This document shows positions 45,637 through 54,611 of a DNA stretch of 64,000 bases, piece after piece. Within the stretch, counting starts at the first letter, position 1. Every line of letters begins with the position of its first letter. Position numbers and translations under genes: made by a program. The notes beneath the pieces are model-generated. The model was not told where the DNA came from. It saw nothing but the letters and a program-made list of their open reading frames with translations, and did not search any database. Source of the DNA: Pseudomonas weihenstephanensis. Lineage in GTDB: Bacteria; Pseudomonadota; Gammaproteobacteria; Pseudomonadales; Pseudomonadaceae. Location: positions 62,001 through 126,000 of the forward strand of contig NZ_JYLF01000005.1 of the NCBI RefSeq assembly GCF_001043055.1, written 5' to 3'.

Positions 45637-45994
45637 ATGGCGATATTTTTTTAACCTGTTAAGCGTAGACGATTATTCGTACACGTCCCTGTTAAATTAG
45701 TCCTGGCATACGTAGGACAAAGCCTTGGCACATGCCAGAAAGCGCGCATCCTATCACCGCAAAAAGGGGACCGCTCATGATTTAAAACAAGTTTCGTCAA
45801 AAAAATGCTGCAAGCAGCACTCAAGTCATTAAATTGACAAATTTTTGGTTCAGGGCACTAAAGAGCACCCGCGGCTTTCTGAGTGCGCCATAGCGTGCTA
45901 TTGGTTAACAGGCGTTGGGCGAGCCGCCAAACGTGTCTGTTTGGGTTCACTGAGTGAGCCTGCCCCGTCACCGCAACGAACATGAGGTGCAGAT
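45637..45994. other. Divergent control region upstream of bcsE
   Basis: About 360 A+T-rich bases between bcsE (leftward) and the small gene at 45995 (rightward). It holds a FleQ-box-like site at 45825-45838 and a weaker relative at 45796-45809 (10 of 14 positions). GAACATGAGGTGCAGAT before 45995 supplies a GAGG ribosome-binding site. No gene seen. Confidence 0.6.
45825..45838. promoter_or_regulatory. Candidate FleQ box of the cellulose operon
   Basis: GTCATTAAATTGAC matches the FleQ site I recall from Pseudomonas pel and related promoters (GTCAATAAATTGAC) at 13 of 14 positions and is nearly palindromic. FleQ represses matrix genes and turns into an activator on binding c-di-GMP. The site is about 190 bp from the annotated bcsE start. 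Confidence 0.55.
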
Positions 45995-46261
45995 ATGCCG
46001 GTTAAACATGACTTGCCTGAGGACTTGGGCATTACCCCAGAGACCTTGAACACGCTCAAGGCTCGCAACCCTCACCTGACAGCGCTCATACACAAGTATG
46101 CGCAGGCCGATAAAAAGGTGCTCGATGCCGAAAAAGGCGATGCCGTCGCCACGCCCGATGCGGTGCTGACTGAGCTAAAGTCCAGCCGTTTAGCCTTGAA
46201 AGATCAAATTGTCGAGGCGTTGAAAGCCTCACAAAAGAGCCAAACAGCGCAGGAGCAGTAA
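45995..46261 (+). CDS. Small helical protein, YdcH/DUF465-like
   Basis: 88 aa, highly charged and helical, with MPVKHDLPEDLGITPETLNTL and a C-terminal helix with LTELKSSRLALKDQIVEAL, the layout of the YdcH/DUF465 family, whose role is unknown. GAGG lies about 8 nt before the ATG. Its stop overlaps the next start (TAATG), so the two form an operon. Confidence 0.75.
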   Translation: MPVKHDLPEDLGITPETLNTLKARNPHLTALIHKYAQADKKVLDAEKGDAVATPDAVLTELKSSRLALKDQIVEALKASQKSQTAQEQ

Positions 46262-46572
46262 TGTCTAACATCATCAAAATTGTCGCCACGCTGCGCGCAA
46301 AGCCGGGCAAAGGTCAGCACCTTAAACAGGTATTGCTGGCGTGTGTAGAAGGCTCGCGGGCCGAACCCGGCTGCTTGTTTTATGACTTGCATGTAGACCG
46401 CAGCGATGCAGAACGGTTTGTGTTCATTGAAGGCTGGAAGGACATGGCGGCCATCGAGCACCATAAAACCACCGCGCATTATCTGACGATGGGTAAAGCG
46501 GCCGCAGATCTGGTCGACACGCGTGAGGTGCTACAGCTCGATGAAGTGAGTGAGCCTGCCGTGCGCCGCTGA
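46261..46572 (+). CDS. Antibiotic-biosynthesis-monooxygenase (ABM) domain protein, YgiN-like
   Basis: 103 aa ferredoxin-like dimeric alpha-beta barrel. IIKIVATLRAKPGKGQHLKQVLL, EPGCLFYDLHVDRSDAERFVFIEGW and MAAIEHHKTTAHYL are the characteristic blocks. Family members are quinol monooxygenases or heme-degrading enzymes; the substrate cannot be named. Translationally coupled to the preceding gene and followed by a strong terminator. Confidence 0.9.
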   Translation: MSNIIKIVATLRAKPGKGQHLKQVLLACVEGSRAEPGCLFYDLHVDRSDAERFVFIEGWKDMAAIEHHKTTAHYLTMGKAAADLVDTREVLQLDEVSEPAVRR

Positions 46573-46590
46573 TGGACGCTGCATGATGGT

Positions 46591-46618
46591 TGGCGGCCCT
46601 CATCAGGCCGCCATTTTT
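46591..46618 (+). terminator. Rho-independent terminator
   Basis: TGGCGGCC, seven-base loop, GGCCGCCA, then TTTTT. A perfect 8-bp GC stem directly after the ABM gene and before the convergent acyl-CoA dehydrogenase gene. Confidence 0.9.
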
Positions 46619-46626
46619 ATAGGGAC

Positions 46627-48399
46627 TTAAAAGCTGGCAGCGTCCAGCTCAAACAATGATTCGCTGCCCGCGCGAATGGTTTGCTCCAGGCTGAGCGTGC
46701 GCGGCAGCACGCGACTGAAGTAAAACGATGCGGTGGCCAGCTTGGCGTCATAGAACGCAGGTTCTGCCTCCCGTGCACGTTGCGCCACATCCGCCATGCG
46801 CGCCCACAGCCAGGCGTAGGCCACGTAACCAAACAGGTGCAGGTATTCAACCGAGGCCGCGCCCATTTCGTTGGGATTGAGGGTGGCTTGTGTCCGCAGC
46901 CAGTCACTGACGTCTTCAAGGCGCTGCACGGCTTCGAGCAGCGGGTTTGCATAAGGCGTGCCGGGCAGGGCGGCGAAGTCACGGATCTGGCGGGTAAACA
47001 ACTGCAACGTGACACCCTCATTGGCAATCACTTTGCGCCCCAGCAGGTCCAGCGCCTGAATCCCATTGGTGCCTTCGTAGATTTGCGCAATGCGCACATC
47101 ACGCACCAACTGCTCCTGACCCCATTCACGGATATAGCCGTGGCCGCCGAACACTTGCTGGCCCAGCACGCAGCTGTCAAAGCCGGTGTCGGTGAAAAAC
47201 GCTTTGGCCACCGGGGTGAGCAGTGCCACAAGGGCGCTGGCCTGTTGTTGTTCTTGCGCATCGGCCGAGTACTTGGCCAGGTCCAGTTGCTGGCCGACGT
47301 AGCTGGCAAACGCACGGCCGCCCTCGGTCAGGGCTTTGATGCTGAGCAACATGCGCCGCACATCCGGGTGCACGATGATCGGATCGGCGATTTTGTCCGG
47401 CGCCACTTTGCCAGTGGGGGCACGGCTTTGCAGGCGTTCACGGGCATAGGTGCGCGCGTTCTGGTATGAAGTTTCAGCGCATCCAATGCCCTGTATACCG
47501 ATCGACAAACGCTCGTAATTCATCATGATGAACATCGCCGCCAAGCCTTTGTTGGCTTCGCCGATCAACCAGCCGCGGGCACCGTCAAAGTTCATCACAC
47601 AGGTCGCCGAGGCCTTGATACCCATTTTGTGTTCGATGGAGCCGCAGGTCACCGCGTTAGGCTCGCCCAAGGAGCCATCATCATTGACCTGAATTTTAGG
47701 CACCAAAAACAGCGAGATCCCTTTAGGCCCCGCAGGCGCATCGGGCAGCCTGGCCAACACCAGGTGAATGATGTTTTCGGTCAGGTCCTGATCGCCGCCC
47801 GTGATGAACATTTTGCTGCCAGAGACGCGGTAGCTGCCATCGGTCAAGGGTTCTGCGCGCGTGCGAATAAGCCCCAGGTCGGTGCCTGCATGGGCCTCGG
47901 TCAAACACATGGAACCGGCCCAGCGCCCTTCATACATGGGGGGCAAGTAGGTCGCTTTGAGCGCCTGGCTGGCGTGAGCATCGATTGCCAGGCACGCGCC
48001 ACTGCTGAGCGCTGAATACAGGGCAAAGCTTGAGTTGGCGGCGTAAAGCATTTCTTCAAACTGTACCGCGAGCATTTTTGGCATGCCCATACCGCCAAAT
48101 TCAGGATTTCCCGACACCCCGACCCAGCCACCTTCAATGTAGGTGGCGTAAGCAGACTTGAACCCGGCCGGAGTGGTGACCTGGCCCGCCAGCCAGTGCG
48201 CGCCTTCTTCATCTCCCGCACGGTTGAGCGGAGCAATCAGTTGGCCGGTGACTTTGGCGGCCTCTTCGAGAATGGCATCGGCGGTGTCGGCGTCGACATG
48301 ATCGGCCAGCGCAGGCAAGCGCGCCCACAGGGCTGGCGCTGCAAACACTTCGTGCAAGACAAACCGCATATCACGCAGCGGCGCATTGAATTCAGGCAT
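46627..48399 (-). CDS. Acyl-CoA dehydrogenase, DmdC-like (3-methylmercaptopropionyl-CoA dehydrogenase family)
   Basis: 590 aa, the length of the DmdC/long ACAD family rather than the 380-aa short type. The ATG at 48399 (MPEFNAPLRDMRFVLHEVF) is preferred over an ATG seven codons upstream because this N-terminus is the family standard. ACAD N-terminal and middle domains (YEGRWAGSMCLTEAHAGTDLGLIRTRA is the FAD/substrate signature), then QVFGGHGYIREWGQEQLVRDVRIAQIYEGTNGIQALDLLGRK, and the DUF4000-type C-terminal domain. It would oxidise acyl-CoA to enoyl-CoA. The adjacent ligase makes the CoA ester. True substrate not known: MMPA, or a fatty or branched acid. Confidence 0.9.
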   Translation of the reverse strand: MPEFNAPLRDMRFVLHEVFAAPALWARLPALADHVDADTADAILEEAAKVTGQLIAPLNRAGDEEGAHWLAGQVTTPAGFKSAYATYIEGGWVGVSGNPEFGGMGMPKMLAVQFEEMLYAANSSFALYSALSSGACLAIDAHASQALKATYLPPMYEGRWAGSMCLTEAHAGTDLGLIRTRAEPLTDGSYRVSGSKMFITGGDQDLTENIIHLVLARLPDAPAGPKGISLFLVPKIQVNDDGSLGEPNAVTCGSIEHKMGIKASATCVMNFDGARGWLIGEANKGLAAMFIMMNYERLSIGIQGIGCAETSYQNARTYARERLQSRAPTGKVAPDKIADPIIVHPDVRRMLLSIKALTEGGRAFASYVGQQLDLAKYSADAQEQQQASALVALLTPVAKAFFTDTGFDSCVLGQQVFGGHGYIREWGQEQLVRDVRIAQIYEGTNGIQALDLLGRKVIANEGVTLQLFTRQIRDFAALPGTPYANPLLEAVQRLEDVSDWLRTQATLNPNEMGAASVEYLHLFGYVAYAWLWARMADVAQRAREAEPAFYDAKLATASFYFSRVLPRTLSLEQTIRAGSESLFELDAASF

Positions 48400-48444
48400 C
48401 ACAAAACCTCGTGGTGGCACAGCGAATAGGGGGCGCGTACCTGC

Positions 48445-50076
48445 TCAAAGGGCTTTGGCCATGTCGCGCAATACGTATTTCTGAACTTTGCCCGTAGACG
48501 TTTTGGGTAACAGGGTAAACACCACGGTGCGCGGCACTTTGAACCCGGCCAGGTATTCGCGGCAAAAGCTGATGATTTCAGCCTCACGCACATGCCCATG
48601 GTCTGCTTTGAGGGTGACAAAGGCGCAAGGGGTTTCACCCCATTTTTCGTCCGGGCGCGCGACAACAGCGGCCTCCATGACACCGGGATGGCGGTACAAC
48701 ACGCCTTCCACTTCGATGGTAGATATGTTCTCACCACCGGAAATGATGATGTCTTTGAGACGGTCCCGAATTTCAACATAGCCATCAGGATGGCATACCG
48801 CCAGGTCGCCAGTATGAAACCAGCCGCCCTCGAAGGCTTCTGCCGTGGCGCTGGGGTTCTTCAGGTAACCCTTCATCACCGTGTTACCGCGCATGAATAT
48901 CTCACCCATGGTTTCGCCATCTCTGGGCGTAGGTTGCAGGGTTTTGGGATCGGCGACCATCAACCCTTCCAGCGTGGGGTAGCGTACGCCCTGACGGGAT
49001 TTGATTTGAGCGCGCTCTGTCAACGGCTGCTCATCCCACGCATCGTGCCAGGCGCAAATCGTCACCGGGCCATAGACCTCGGTCAAACCATAGACATGGG
49101 TGACCTTGATGCCCATTTCCTCCACGGCGCCAATCACTTTGGCCGGAGGTGCCGCACCGGCCACCAGCGCATGCACCGGGTGGTCGATGGCGGCCTTGGC
49201 AGAGGCTGGCATGTTGACCAGCGCGTTGAGCACGATGGGCGCGCCGCTGAGGTGGGTGACCTGATGCTCGCGAATCAGTGTGAGGATTTTTTGCGGGTCG
49301 ACTCGGCGCAAAAACACATGCACGCCCGCCAGCGCGGTAATGACCCACGGGTAACACCAGCCATTGCAATGAAACATCGGCAAGGTCCACAGGTACACCG
49401 GGTGGTTACCCATAGCCCAGACCATCTGATTGCCCAACGAACTCAAATACGCGCCACGATGGTGATACACCACGCCTTTAGGGTTGCCGGTGGTGCCGGA
49501 TGTGTAGTTAAGCGCGATGGCGTCCCACTCATTGGCGGGCCATTGCCATTGGTAATCCGGATCACCCTCGGCCAGCAGGGCTTCGTAATCCAGCGCACTG
49601 AGCGGCTGGCCTTCGCCGTACTCCGGGTCATCGACGTCGATAATCAGTGGCGGGTGATCGAGCATGGCGACGGCCGCGTGCACCACGTCATGGAACTCGC
49701 GGTCTGCGATCAGCACTTTGGCTTCGCCGTGGGCCAGCATGAAGGCAATCGCTTGCGCATCGAGGCGGACATTGAGGGCATTGAGCACGGCGCCGATCAT
49801 CGGCACGGCAAAATGCGCTTCCAGCATCGCCGGAATGTTGGGCAGCATGACCGCCACAGTATCGTTTTTGCCGATGCCGCGCCCGGCCAGCGCGCAGGCC
49901 AGCCGTCTGCAACGGCTGTAGGTTTGGGCCCAGGTTCGACGAATCGAGCCATGAATGACGGCGGGGTAGTGAGGGTAGACGCTGGCGGTGCGTTCGATGA
50001 AGCCCAGCGGGGAGAGGGCGGTGTGATTGACAGCAGCAGACCCGAGGCCTTGCTCAAAAATCGACATAGTGGTCAT
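48445..50076 (-). CDS. Acyl-CoA synthetase (AMP-forming), DmdB-like
   Basis: 543 aa ANL-superfamily ligase. P-loop YTSGTTGNPKGVVYHHRGAY (residues 192 on), HVYGLTEVYGP (A5), WFHTGDLAV and YVEIRDRLKDIIISGGENIS (A7-A8), and the catalytic Lys in LPKTSTGKVQKYVL (A10). It makes an acyl-CoA from a medium or sulfur-containing carboxylate such as 3-methylmercaptopropionate. 45 nt upstream of the acyl-CoA dehydrogenase gene, so one operon. Divergent from the two-component pair at 50237, which is a likely regulator. Confidence 0.92.
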   Translation of the reverse strand: MTTMSIFEQGLGSAAVNHTALSPLGFIERTASVYPHYPAVIHGSIRRTWAQTYSRCRRLACALAGRGIGKNDTVAVMLPNIPAMLEAHFAVPMIGAVLNALNVRLDAQAIAFMLAHGEAKVLIADREFHDVVHAAVAMLDHPPLIIDVDDPEYGEGQPLSALDYEALLAEGDPDYQWQWPANEWDAIALNYTSGTTGNPKGVVYHHRGAYLSSLGNQMVWAMGNHPVYLWTLPMFHCNGWCYPWVITALAGVHVFLRRVDPQKILTLIREHQVTHLSGAPIVLNALVNMPASAKAAIDHPVHALVAGAAPPAKVIGAVEEMGIKVTHVYGLTEVYGPVTICAWHDAWDEQPLTERAQIKSRQGVRYPTLEGLMVADPKTLQPTPRDGETMGEIFMRGNTVMKGYLKNPSATAEAFEGGWFHTGDLAVCHPDGYVEIRDRLKDIIISGGENISTIEVEGVLYRHPGVMEAAVVARPDEKWGETPCAFVTLKADHGHVREAEIISFCREYLAGFKVPRTVVFTLLPKTSTGKVQKYVLRDMAKAL

Positions 50077-50236
50077 TCCGGTGGCTGATTGTTAGCTCTA
50101 TGGCTGCCCGTTCTGCCAGTGGCGCGCGGGTCAGTTTGATGTCCGGCCCGAGTTATATCCCACTCTGCATTTGATATGGAAGTAATACCTAAGCAATATA
50201 GTAGTTGTTCTATAGCCTCTAACCTCAGGACCTCAA

Positions 50237-51721
50237 ATGCCTGCTTCTCTCTTGCTGCATGACCCGCAACCCACTGTAGTGCTCGATGCAGAGGGCTTGC
50301 CGGTCACGGCCAATCGCGCGATGACCACGTTGCTGGCCGGTGCGCCGCTGGATCAAGCACGCGCATGGCTGCCGCATAACACGCCTGAACTGGTGCGTTC
50401 ATGCCTGCAACAGGCTCGCGCGATTGAACAGGTAGAGGCCCAGTGCACGGCACAACTGTGGCTCTGGACACTGATCCCTGATGTCGCCAGCCAATGCGTG
50501 GTGGCCCGTGGCCGGGAAGCCAGCGAGGAGCGAGTGGCAGGGCGCGAAGCCGCGAAAGCCAGGCGCCTGTACCGTCTGATTACCGAAAACACCACCGACC
50601 TGATTTCACGGCACACCCCGGACGGGCGTTTTCTGGATGCCTCGCCCGCTTCCTGGACCTTGCTCGGTTATTGGCCCGAAGCCCTGCGCGGCACGCTAGC
50701 GCAGCGCCTGTTCCATCCTCAGGACCTGGCCGGGGTGATGCTTGAAGCGCGTGATGCGCTGTACGTGGAGGGCTATCACACCATGACCTACCGCATTCGC
50801 CATGAGGCTGGGCATTACCTGTGGTTTGAAACCGCCAGCCGTGCCATTCGTGAAACCTATACCGGGGACGTGGTGGAGGTGGTCAGCGTGTCACGGGACA
50901 TCACGCCGCGCGTTCAGGCCGAGGAGAACAGGCGCCGATTGGCAGACGTGGTTGAGGCCCAAAAGCGTCAGCATCAAGATGAAATGGCACACACGGCGCG
51001 ACTGGTCACCTTGGGGGAGCTGGCCTCGGGGATTGCCCACGAGATCAATCAGCCGCTGGCCGCCGTGGTCAATTACGCCCACGCCAGCCAACGCTACCTG
51101 CAAAACCTGGCCAACAACCCGCAAGCGGTCGAGCGGGTTGCCGAAGGTCTGGAACGCATCACCCTGCATGCCAACCATGCTGCTGAGGTGATCAAACGCT
51201 TGCGCAGTTTTTTGCGTAAGGGCCGGCGCAATGTGCAAGCGCTGGACGTGGGGGAGGTGATACGCCAAGCCGTGAGTTTGTGTGCCTGGGAGGCTAGCGC
51301 GCGCCAGATCAGTATCGACCAGCAACTGGCGGCCACATTGCCGCGGGTGTATGCCGACCGGGTTCTGTTGGAACAGGTACTGCTTAACCTGTTGCGCAAT
51401 GCCATTGACGCCAACCACGAGCAACATCCCGGCTGCCCTTCGCGCCTGCTGTTGCGCGCACATACCTTGAGCGACGGGCGCCTGCACATCAGCGTGCACG
51501 ATCAAGGACCGGGGGTGAGTGATGAGCAACTGGAGCAGCTGTTTACGCCGTTTTACACCAGCAAGGCCGACGGTCTCGGGCTGGGCTTGTCGATGAGCCG
51601 CAGCATCATTGAAGGTTTTGGCGGCGAATTGTATGCGCAACCGCAACCTGAAGGCTTATTGGTGTGTTGCATCCTGCCGTTGACCGGGTCAATCACCCAA
51701 CAAAAACAAGAGAGTATTTAA
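50237..51721 (+). CDS. PAS-domain sensor histidine kinase, FixL-like
   Basis: 494 aa, cytoplasmic. A degenerate PAS-like N-terminus (residues 1-100), a PAS/PAC domain at about 110-225 (GDVVEVVSVSRDITPRVQAEE), HisKA with His268 in ELASGIAHEINQPLAAVVNYAHASQRY (HPK4 type), and HATPase with NLLRNAIDAN and DQGPGV. This kinase class pairs with FixJ-type regulators, as here: the response regulator starts 3 nt after the stop. No heme-binding PAS His is evident. The signal is probably a metabolite of the divergent dmdBC-like operon. Confidence 0.93.
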   Translation: MPASLLLHDPQPTVVLDAEGLPVTANRAMTTLLAGAPLDQARAWLPHNTPELVRSCLQQARAIEQVEAQCTAQLWLWTLIPDVASQCVVARGREASEERVAGREAAKARRLYRLITENTTDLISRHTPDGRFLDASPASWTLLGYWPEALRGTLAQRLFHPQDLAGVMLEARDALYVEGYHTMTYRIRHEAGHYLWFETASRAIRETYTGDVVEVVSVSRDITPRVQAEENRRRLADVVEAQKRQHQDEMAHTARLVTLGELASGIAHEINQPLAAVVNYAHASQRYLQNLANNPQAVERVAEGLERITLHANHAAEVIKRLRSFLRKGRRNVQALDVGEVIRQAVSLCAWEASARQISIDQQLAATLPRVYADRVLLEQVLLNLLRNAIDANHEQHPGCPSRLLLRAHTLSDGRLHISVHDQGPGVSDEQLEQLFTPFYTSKADGLGLGLSMSRSIIEGFGGELYAQPQPEGLLVCCILPLTGSITQQKQESI

Positions 51722-51724
51722 AGC

Positions 51725-52360
51725 ATGACGATTGCAGTTCAACCCAAGGTGTATGTGGTCGATGACGACCAGGGCATGCTCGACTCAACGGTGTGGCTGC
51801 TGGAGTCCGTGGGGCTGAGCGCGCTGGCGTTTACCAGCGGGCAGGCTTTTTTGCAGGCCTGTGACGCCAGGCTAAACGCCTGCGTGATCCTCGACGTGCG
51901 CATGCCATCAATGGGCGGCCTGCATGTGCAGCAGGCACTGATAGAGCGCGGTATTAACTTGCCGGTGATTTTTGTCAGCGGGCATGCCGATGTGCCCATC
52001 GTGGTGCGCGCGTTCAAGGCCGGCGCCCATGACTTTATCGAGAAGCCCTATAACCAGCAGTTGTTGCTCGACAGTGTGCAGCAGGCATTGAGTGCCAGCA
52101 TGGCGCAGCGCGTGACGAGTCAGGCACTGCGCGATGTGCAAGAACGCCTCGATAGCCTGACGCCTCGCGAGCGCGATGTGTTGCTGCCACTGGTCAAGGG
52201 CTGCACCACCCGCGAGATAGCCGAGCGACTGGCCGTTAGCGTCAAGACCATTGATCTGTACCGCTCCCGGGTCATGAAGCGCATGCAAGCGCAGCATTTG
52301 CCTGATCTGGTGGGCATGGCCATCGCTGCCGGGCTGGTAGACCCGCTCAACCTGCGCTAA
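51725..52360 (+). CDS. FixJ-family response regulator
   Basis: 211 aa: receiver with VYVVDDDQG, phospho-acceptor Asp57 in VILDVRMPSMGG, and conserved Lys in DFIEKPYN, then a LuxR-type HTH (LTPRERDVLLPLVKGCTTREIAERLAVSVKTIDLYRSRVMKRM). It should be phosphorylated by the adjacent kinase and activate the divergent acyl-CoA operon. Its 3' end overlaps the convergent MocR gene by 14 bp. Confidence 0.95.
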   Translation: MTIAVQPKVYVVDDDQGMLDSTVWLLESVGLSALAFTSGQAFLQACDARLNACVILDVRMPSMGGLHVQQALIERGINLPVIFVSGHADVPIVVRAFKAGAHDFIEKPYNQQLLLDSVQQALSASMAQRVTSQALRDVQERLDSLTPRERDVLLPLVKGCTTREIAERLAVSVKTIDLYRSRVMKRMQAQHLPDLVGMAIAAGLVDPLNLR

Positions 52361-53747
52361 TCAACAGCGCCTCAACGGCCGCCATCACCTGAGGATCATC
52401 GGTGTGGGCGACATTGAACCTAAGCTGTCGCTGGCGTGACGGGGCATAACCGAACAACGTCCCCGGCGCGAGCACCATGCCCTGTTGCAATGCCGTGTGG
52501 GCCAAGGCGTCAGCATCCAGACCGGCTGGCAATGTGGCCCAGATAAACAGCCCACCCTCGTAGGGCTGGCTCAAGGTCATGCCTAGCCCGTGCAACCAGG
52601 CCGCCACCCGCGCACCGCTGCTCAATAGGTCGCGCAGCACACGCTTACGGTGTTTGTGATAACTGCCGTCGTTGAGGGTTGAGCACACCAGTTGCTCAAG
52701 CATCTCGCAGGTAATACCGCCGCACATCAGTTTCATGTGCGTCAGGCGGGCTGCTTGCTGCGCGGTCGTCACCACATAGCTGACCCGAAAATTGGCGCTG
52801 AGGGTTTTGGAAAAGCCGCTCAGGTAGGTGACGTGCTCAGGCCCCGCCAAGGTGGACAGTCGCAGCGGCGGGTCAGGGTGCAGGTCACCATATAAATCGT
52901 CTTCGATGATGTGGCAACCGTAGCGCTTGGCCAGCTCTAAAATTCCATAGGCTTGACTGGGCGAAAAGGAATGCCCGGTGGGGTTATGCAGCACGCTGGT
53001 GGTCAAGTAAACGCTGGGGCGTTGTTCAATCAACAGTGTTTCCAACGCTTGCAAATCCAGACCTTGAGCCGTGCGTTCAAGCGTTACAACCTGCGCACCG
53101 TGCAACGCCAGGTTGGCGTGAAAATTGAAATAGCAGGGCGCATCCAGCAGCACGGTGTCTCCCGGCCGAAGGCGTAGACGCAGCAGCATGTCCAAAGCCT
53201 GGATCGTGTTGCTGCTGGTGATGATCTGTTCAACAGGCACATCGAGGCCCTGGCTCGCCAGCTTTTGCTGTAATGCCTGGCGCAGCGGCAGATAACCTGC
53301 CGGGTCGCCATAACCGGTCAACCGCAACTGGGCTGAACGACTGATTTGCCGCAGGCTGGCGCGTAGGGTGCTGGGTTGCAGCCAGTGTTCGGGCAAGTGA
53401 CCCGCGCCGGGGCGCATGGCAAGGCTGGCACCGATCAAGGAGCGACGCAGTACGCTGGTCAAATCCTGTGGCAGCAGGTCGACGCCAGCGGCGCGCGACT
53501 GTGTCGGCGCCAAGGCCACAAAATAGCCAAGGCCCTGACTGGAGGTAATACGGTTTTGCCCGCGCAGGCGATCGAGTGCCTCGATAAGAGTGAATTTGCT
53601 GACCCCAAATGCTTCGGTCATTTGCCGTGCGGAGGGCAATTTACTGCCGGGGCTGAGTAATCCCTGATCAATAGCTGCGCTCAGCGCATCAACGATTTGC
53701 TGAACCTTGGGCGTTCCGGGCTGAAATTCAAGGGTTGGAATGTGCAT
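52347..53747 (-). CDS. MocR/PdxR-type GntR-aminotransferase fusion regulator
   Basis: 466 aa. Winged-helix GntR domain in residues 8-75 (SKLPSARQMTEAFGVSKFTLIEALDRLRGQ), then a fold-I aminotransferase-like domain with the PLP lysine in YLSGFSKTLSANFRVSYV and NPTGHSFS upstream of it. MocR proteins use the PLP domain as a sensor. Divergent from a LysE-type exporter, which is the likely target, as in many regulator-exporter pairs. Confidence 0.93.
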   Translation of the reverse strand: MHIPTLEFQPGTPKVQQIVDALSAAIDQGLLSPGSKLPSARQMTEAFGVSKFTLIEALDRLRGQNRITSSQGLGYFVALAPTQSRAAGVDLLPQDLTSVLRRSLIGASLAMRPGAGHLPEHWLQPSTLRASLRQISRSAQLRLTGYGDPAGYLPLRQALQQKLASQGLDVPVEQIITSSNTIQALDMLLRLRLRPGDTVLLDAPCYFNFHANLALHGAQVVTLERTAQGLDLQALETLLIEQRPSVYLTTSVLHNPTGHSFSPSQAYGILELAKRYGCHIIEDDLYGDLHPDPPLRLSTLAGPEHVTYLSGFSKTLSANFRVSYVVTTAQQAARLTHMKLMCGGITCEMLEQLVCSTLNDGSYHKHRKRVLRDLLSSGARVAAWLHGLGMTLSQPYEGGLFIWATLPAGLDADALAHTALQQGMVLAPGTLFGYAPSRQRQLRFNVAHTDDPQVMAAVEALLISAG

Positions 53748-53778
53748 GACGGCCTCGTACTTTGCCGGTCATCCTACC

Positions 53779-53795
53779 AGTAAAGATCGGTAAAG
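53779..53795. promoter_or_regulatory. Candidate MocR operator (direct repeat)
   Basis: AGTAAAG and GGTAAAG repeat at 10-base spacing between the divergent mocR-type and lysE-type genes. MocR regulators often bind direct repeats. The match is short and could be chance. Confidence 0.3.
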
Positions 53796-53885
53796 TTAGG
53801 TCGGGCTTTATCTGCTGCATGGAGCGCACTTTGTCTAACATGGCCCACCGCTCGTACCCGTTCGAGTGATGAGATCAGGGATGTA

Positions 53886-54527
53886 ATGCGCTTTATGGCT
53901 ACTCAATTGACTTATGCGTCCTTTGCTTACTTTTTGATGTTCTGCGCCACGATGACTTTCAGCCCTGGCCCCATGACCTTGCTGTTAATGGGATTTGGCA
54001 TGCAGGAAGGCTTGAAACGCTCCATGCCGGTGCAGTTGGGCGCGAGTGCGGCGTATCTGGTGTCGATTCTGATTTTTGCTGTCGGTTTTGCCGAACTGGT
54101 GAAAGGCAATGTATTGATCAGCCGTGGGATTCAATACATTGGCGTCGCCTATTTGCTGTACCTGGCTTACCAGCAATGGACCCGTCAGGGGCTTTGCTTG
54201 CAAACCCCTGACACGCCAATGGCCAGCGGCTTTAAAGGACGCTTCGGTAAAGGTCTGTTGGCCGGATTCTCAAACCCCAAAACGATTGTCATGTTCAGCG
54301 CCGTGTTCCCGCAGTTTGCAGGGCAGGGCGGCGACACCCGAATGCTGGATTTGGCAGCGTTGGGGCTGGCCTTCTTGCTGCTGCAATTTGCCAGTGGCTG
54401 CTTGTATTGCTATTTCGGCCAACACATTCGCCATGTGCTGCAAAGCCCCAAACGCCAGAGACTGCTGCAAAGGGCCACTGCCGTCATGCTGCTGTGCGTG
54501 GCTGCGTTACTGGCGCGCGGTTTTTGA
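53886..54527 (+). CDS. LysE/RhtB-family amino-acid exporter
   Basis: 213 aa with six hydrophobic segments. It carries MTFSPGPMTLLLMGFGMQEGLKRSMPVQLGASAAYL (the family start motif, SPGP) and GFSNPKTIVMFSAVFPQF (the mid motif). It should export a basic, neutral or other amino acid or analogue. AGGGA 5 nt before the ATG at 53886 fits a short spacing; an ATG nine bases further is also possible. Divergent from the MocR regulator. Confidence 0.92.
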   Translation: MRFMATQLTYASFAYFLMFCATMTFSPGPMTLLLMGFGMQEGLKRSMPVQLGASAAYLVSILIFAVGFAELVKGNVLISRGIQYIGVAYLLYLAYQQWTRQGLCLQTPDTPMASGFKGRFGKGLLAGFSNPKTIVMFSAVFPQFAGQGGDTRMLDLAALGLAFLLLQFASGCLYCYFGQHIRHVLQSPKRQRLLQRATAVMLLCVAALLARGF

Positions 54528-54611
54528 AAGACGACGCTGGCGACTCAACACCGCGGTAAACAAATCAGATTGATGCGGTATATTGCAGGCCTGTTTTGAG
54601 CCGTATCGAGA

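Noticed and set aside
48592..50088. 498-codon plus-strand frame over the acyl-CoA synthetase gene
   Set aside because: Antisense shadow of a gene with all ANL motifs; the translation has no domain features.
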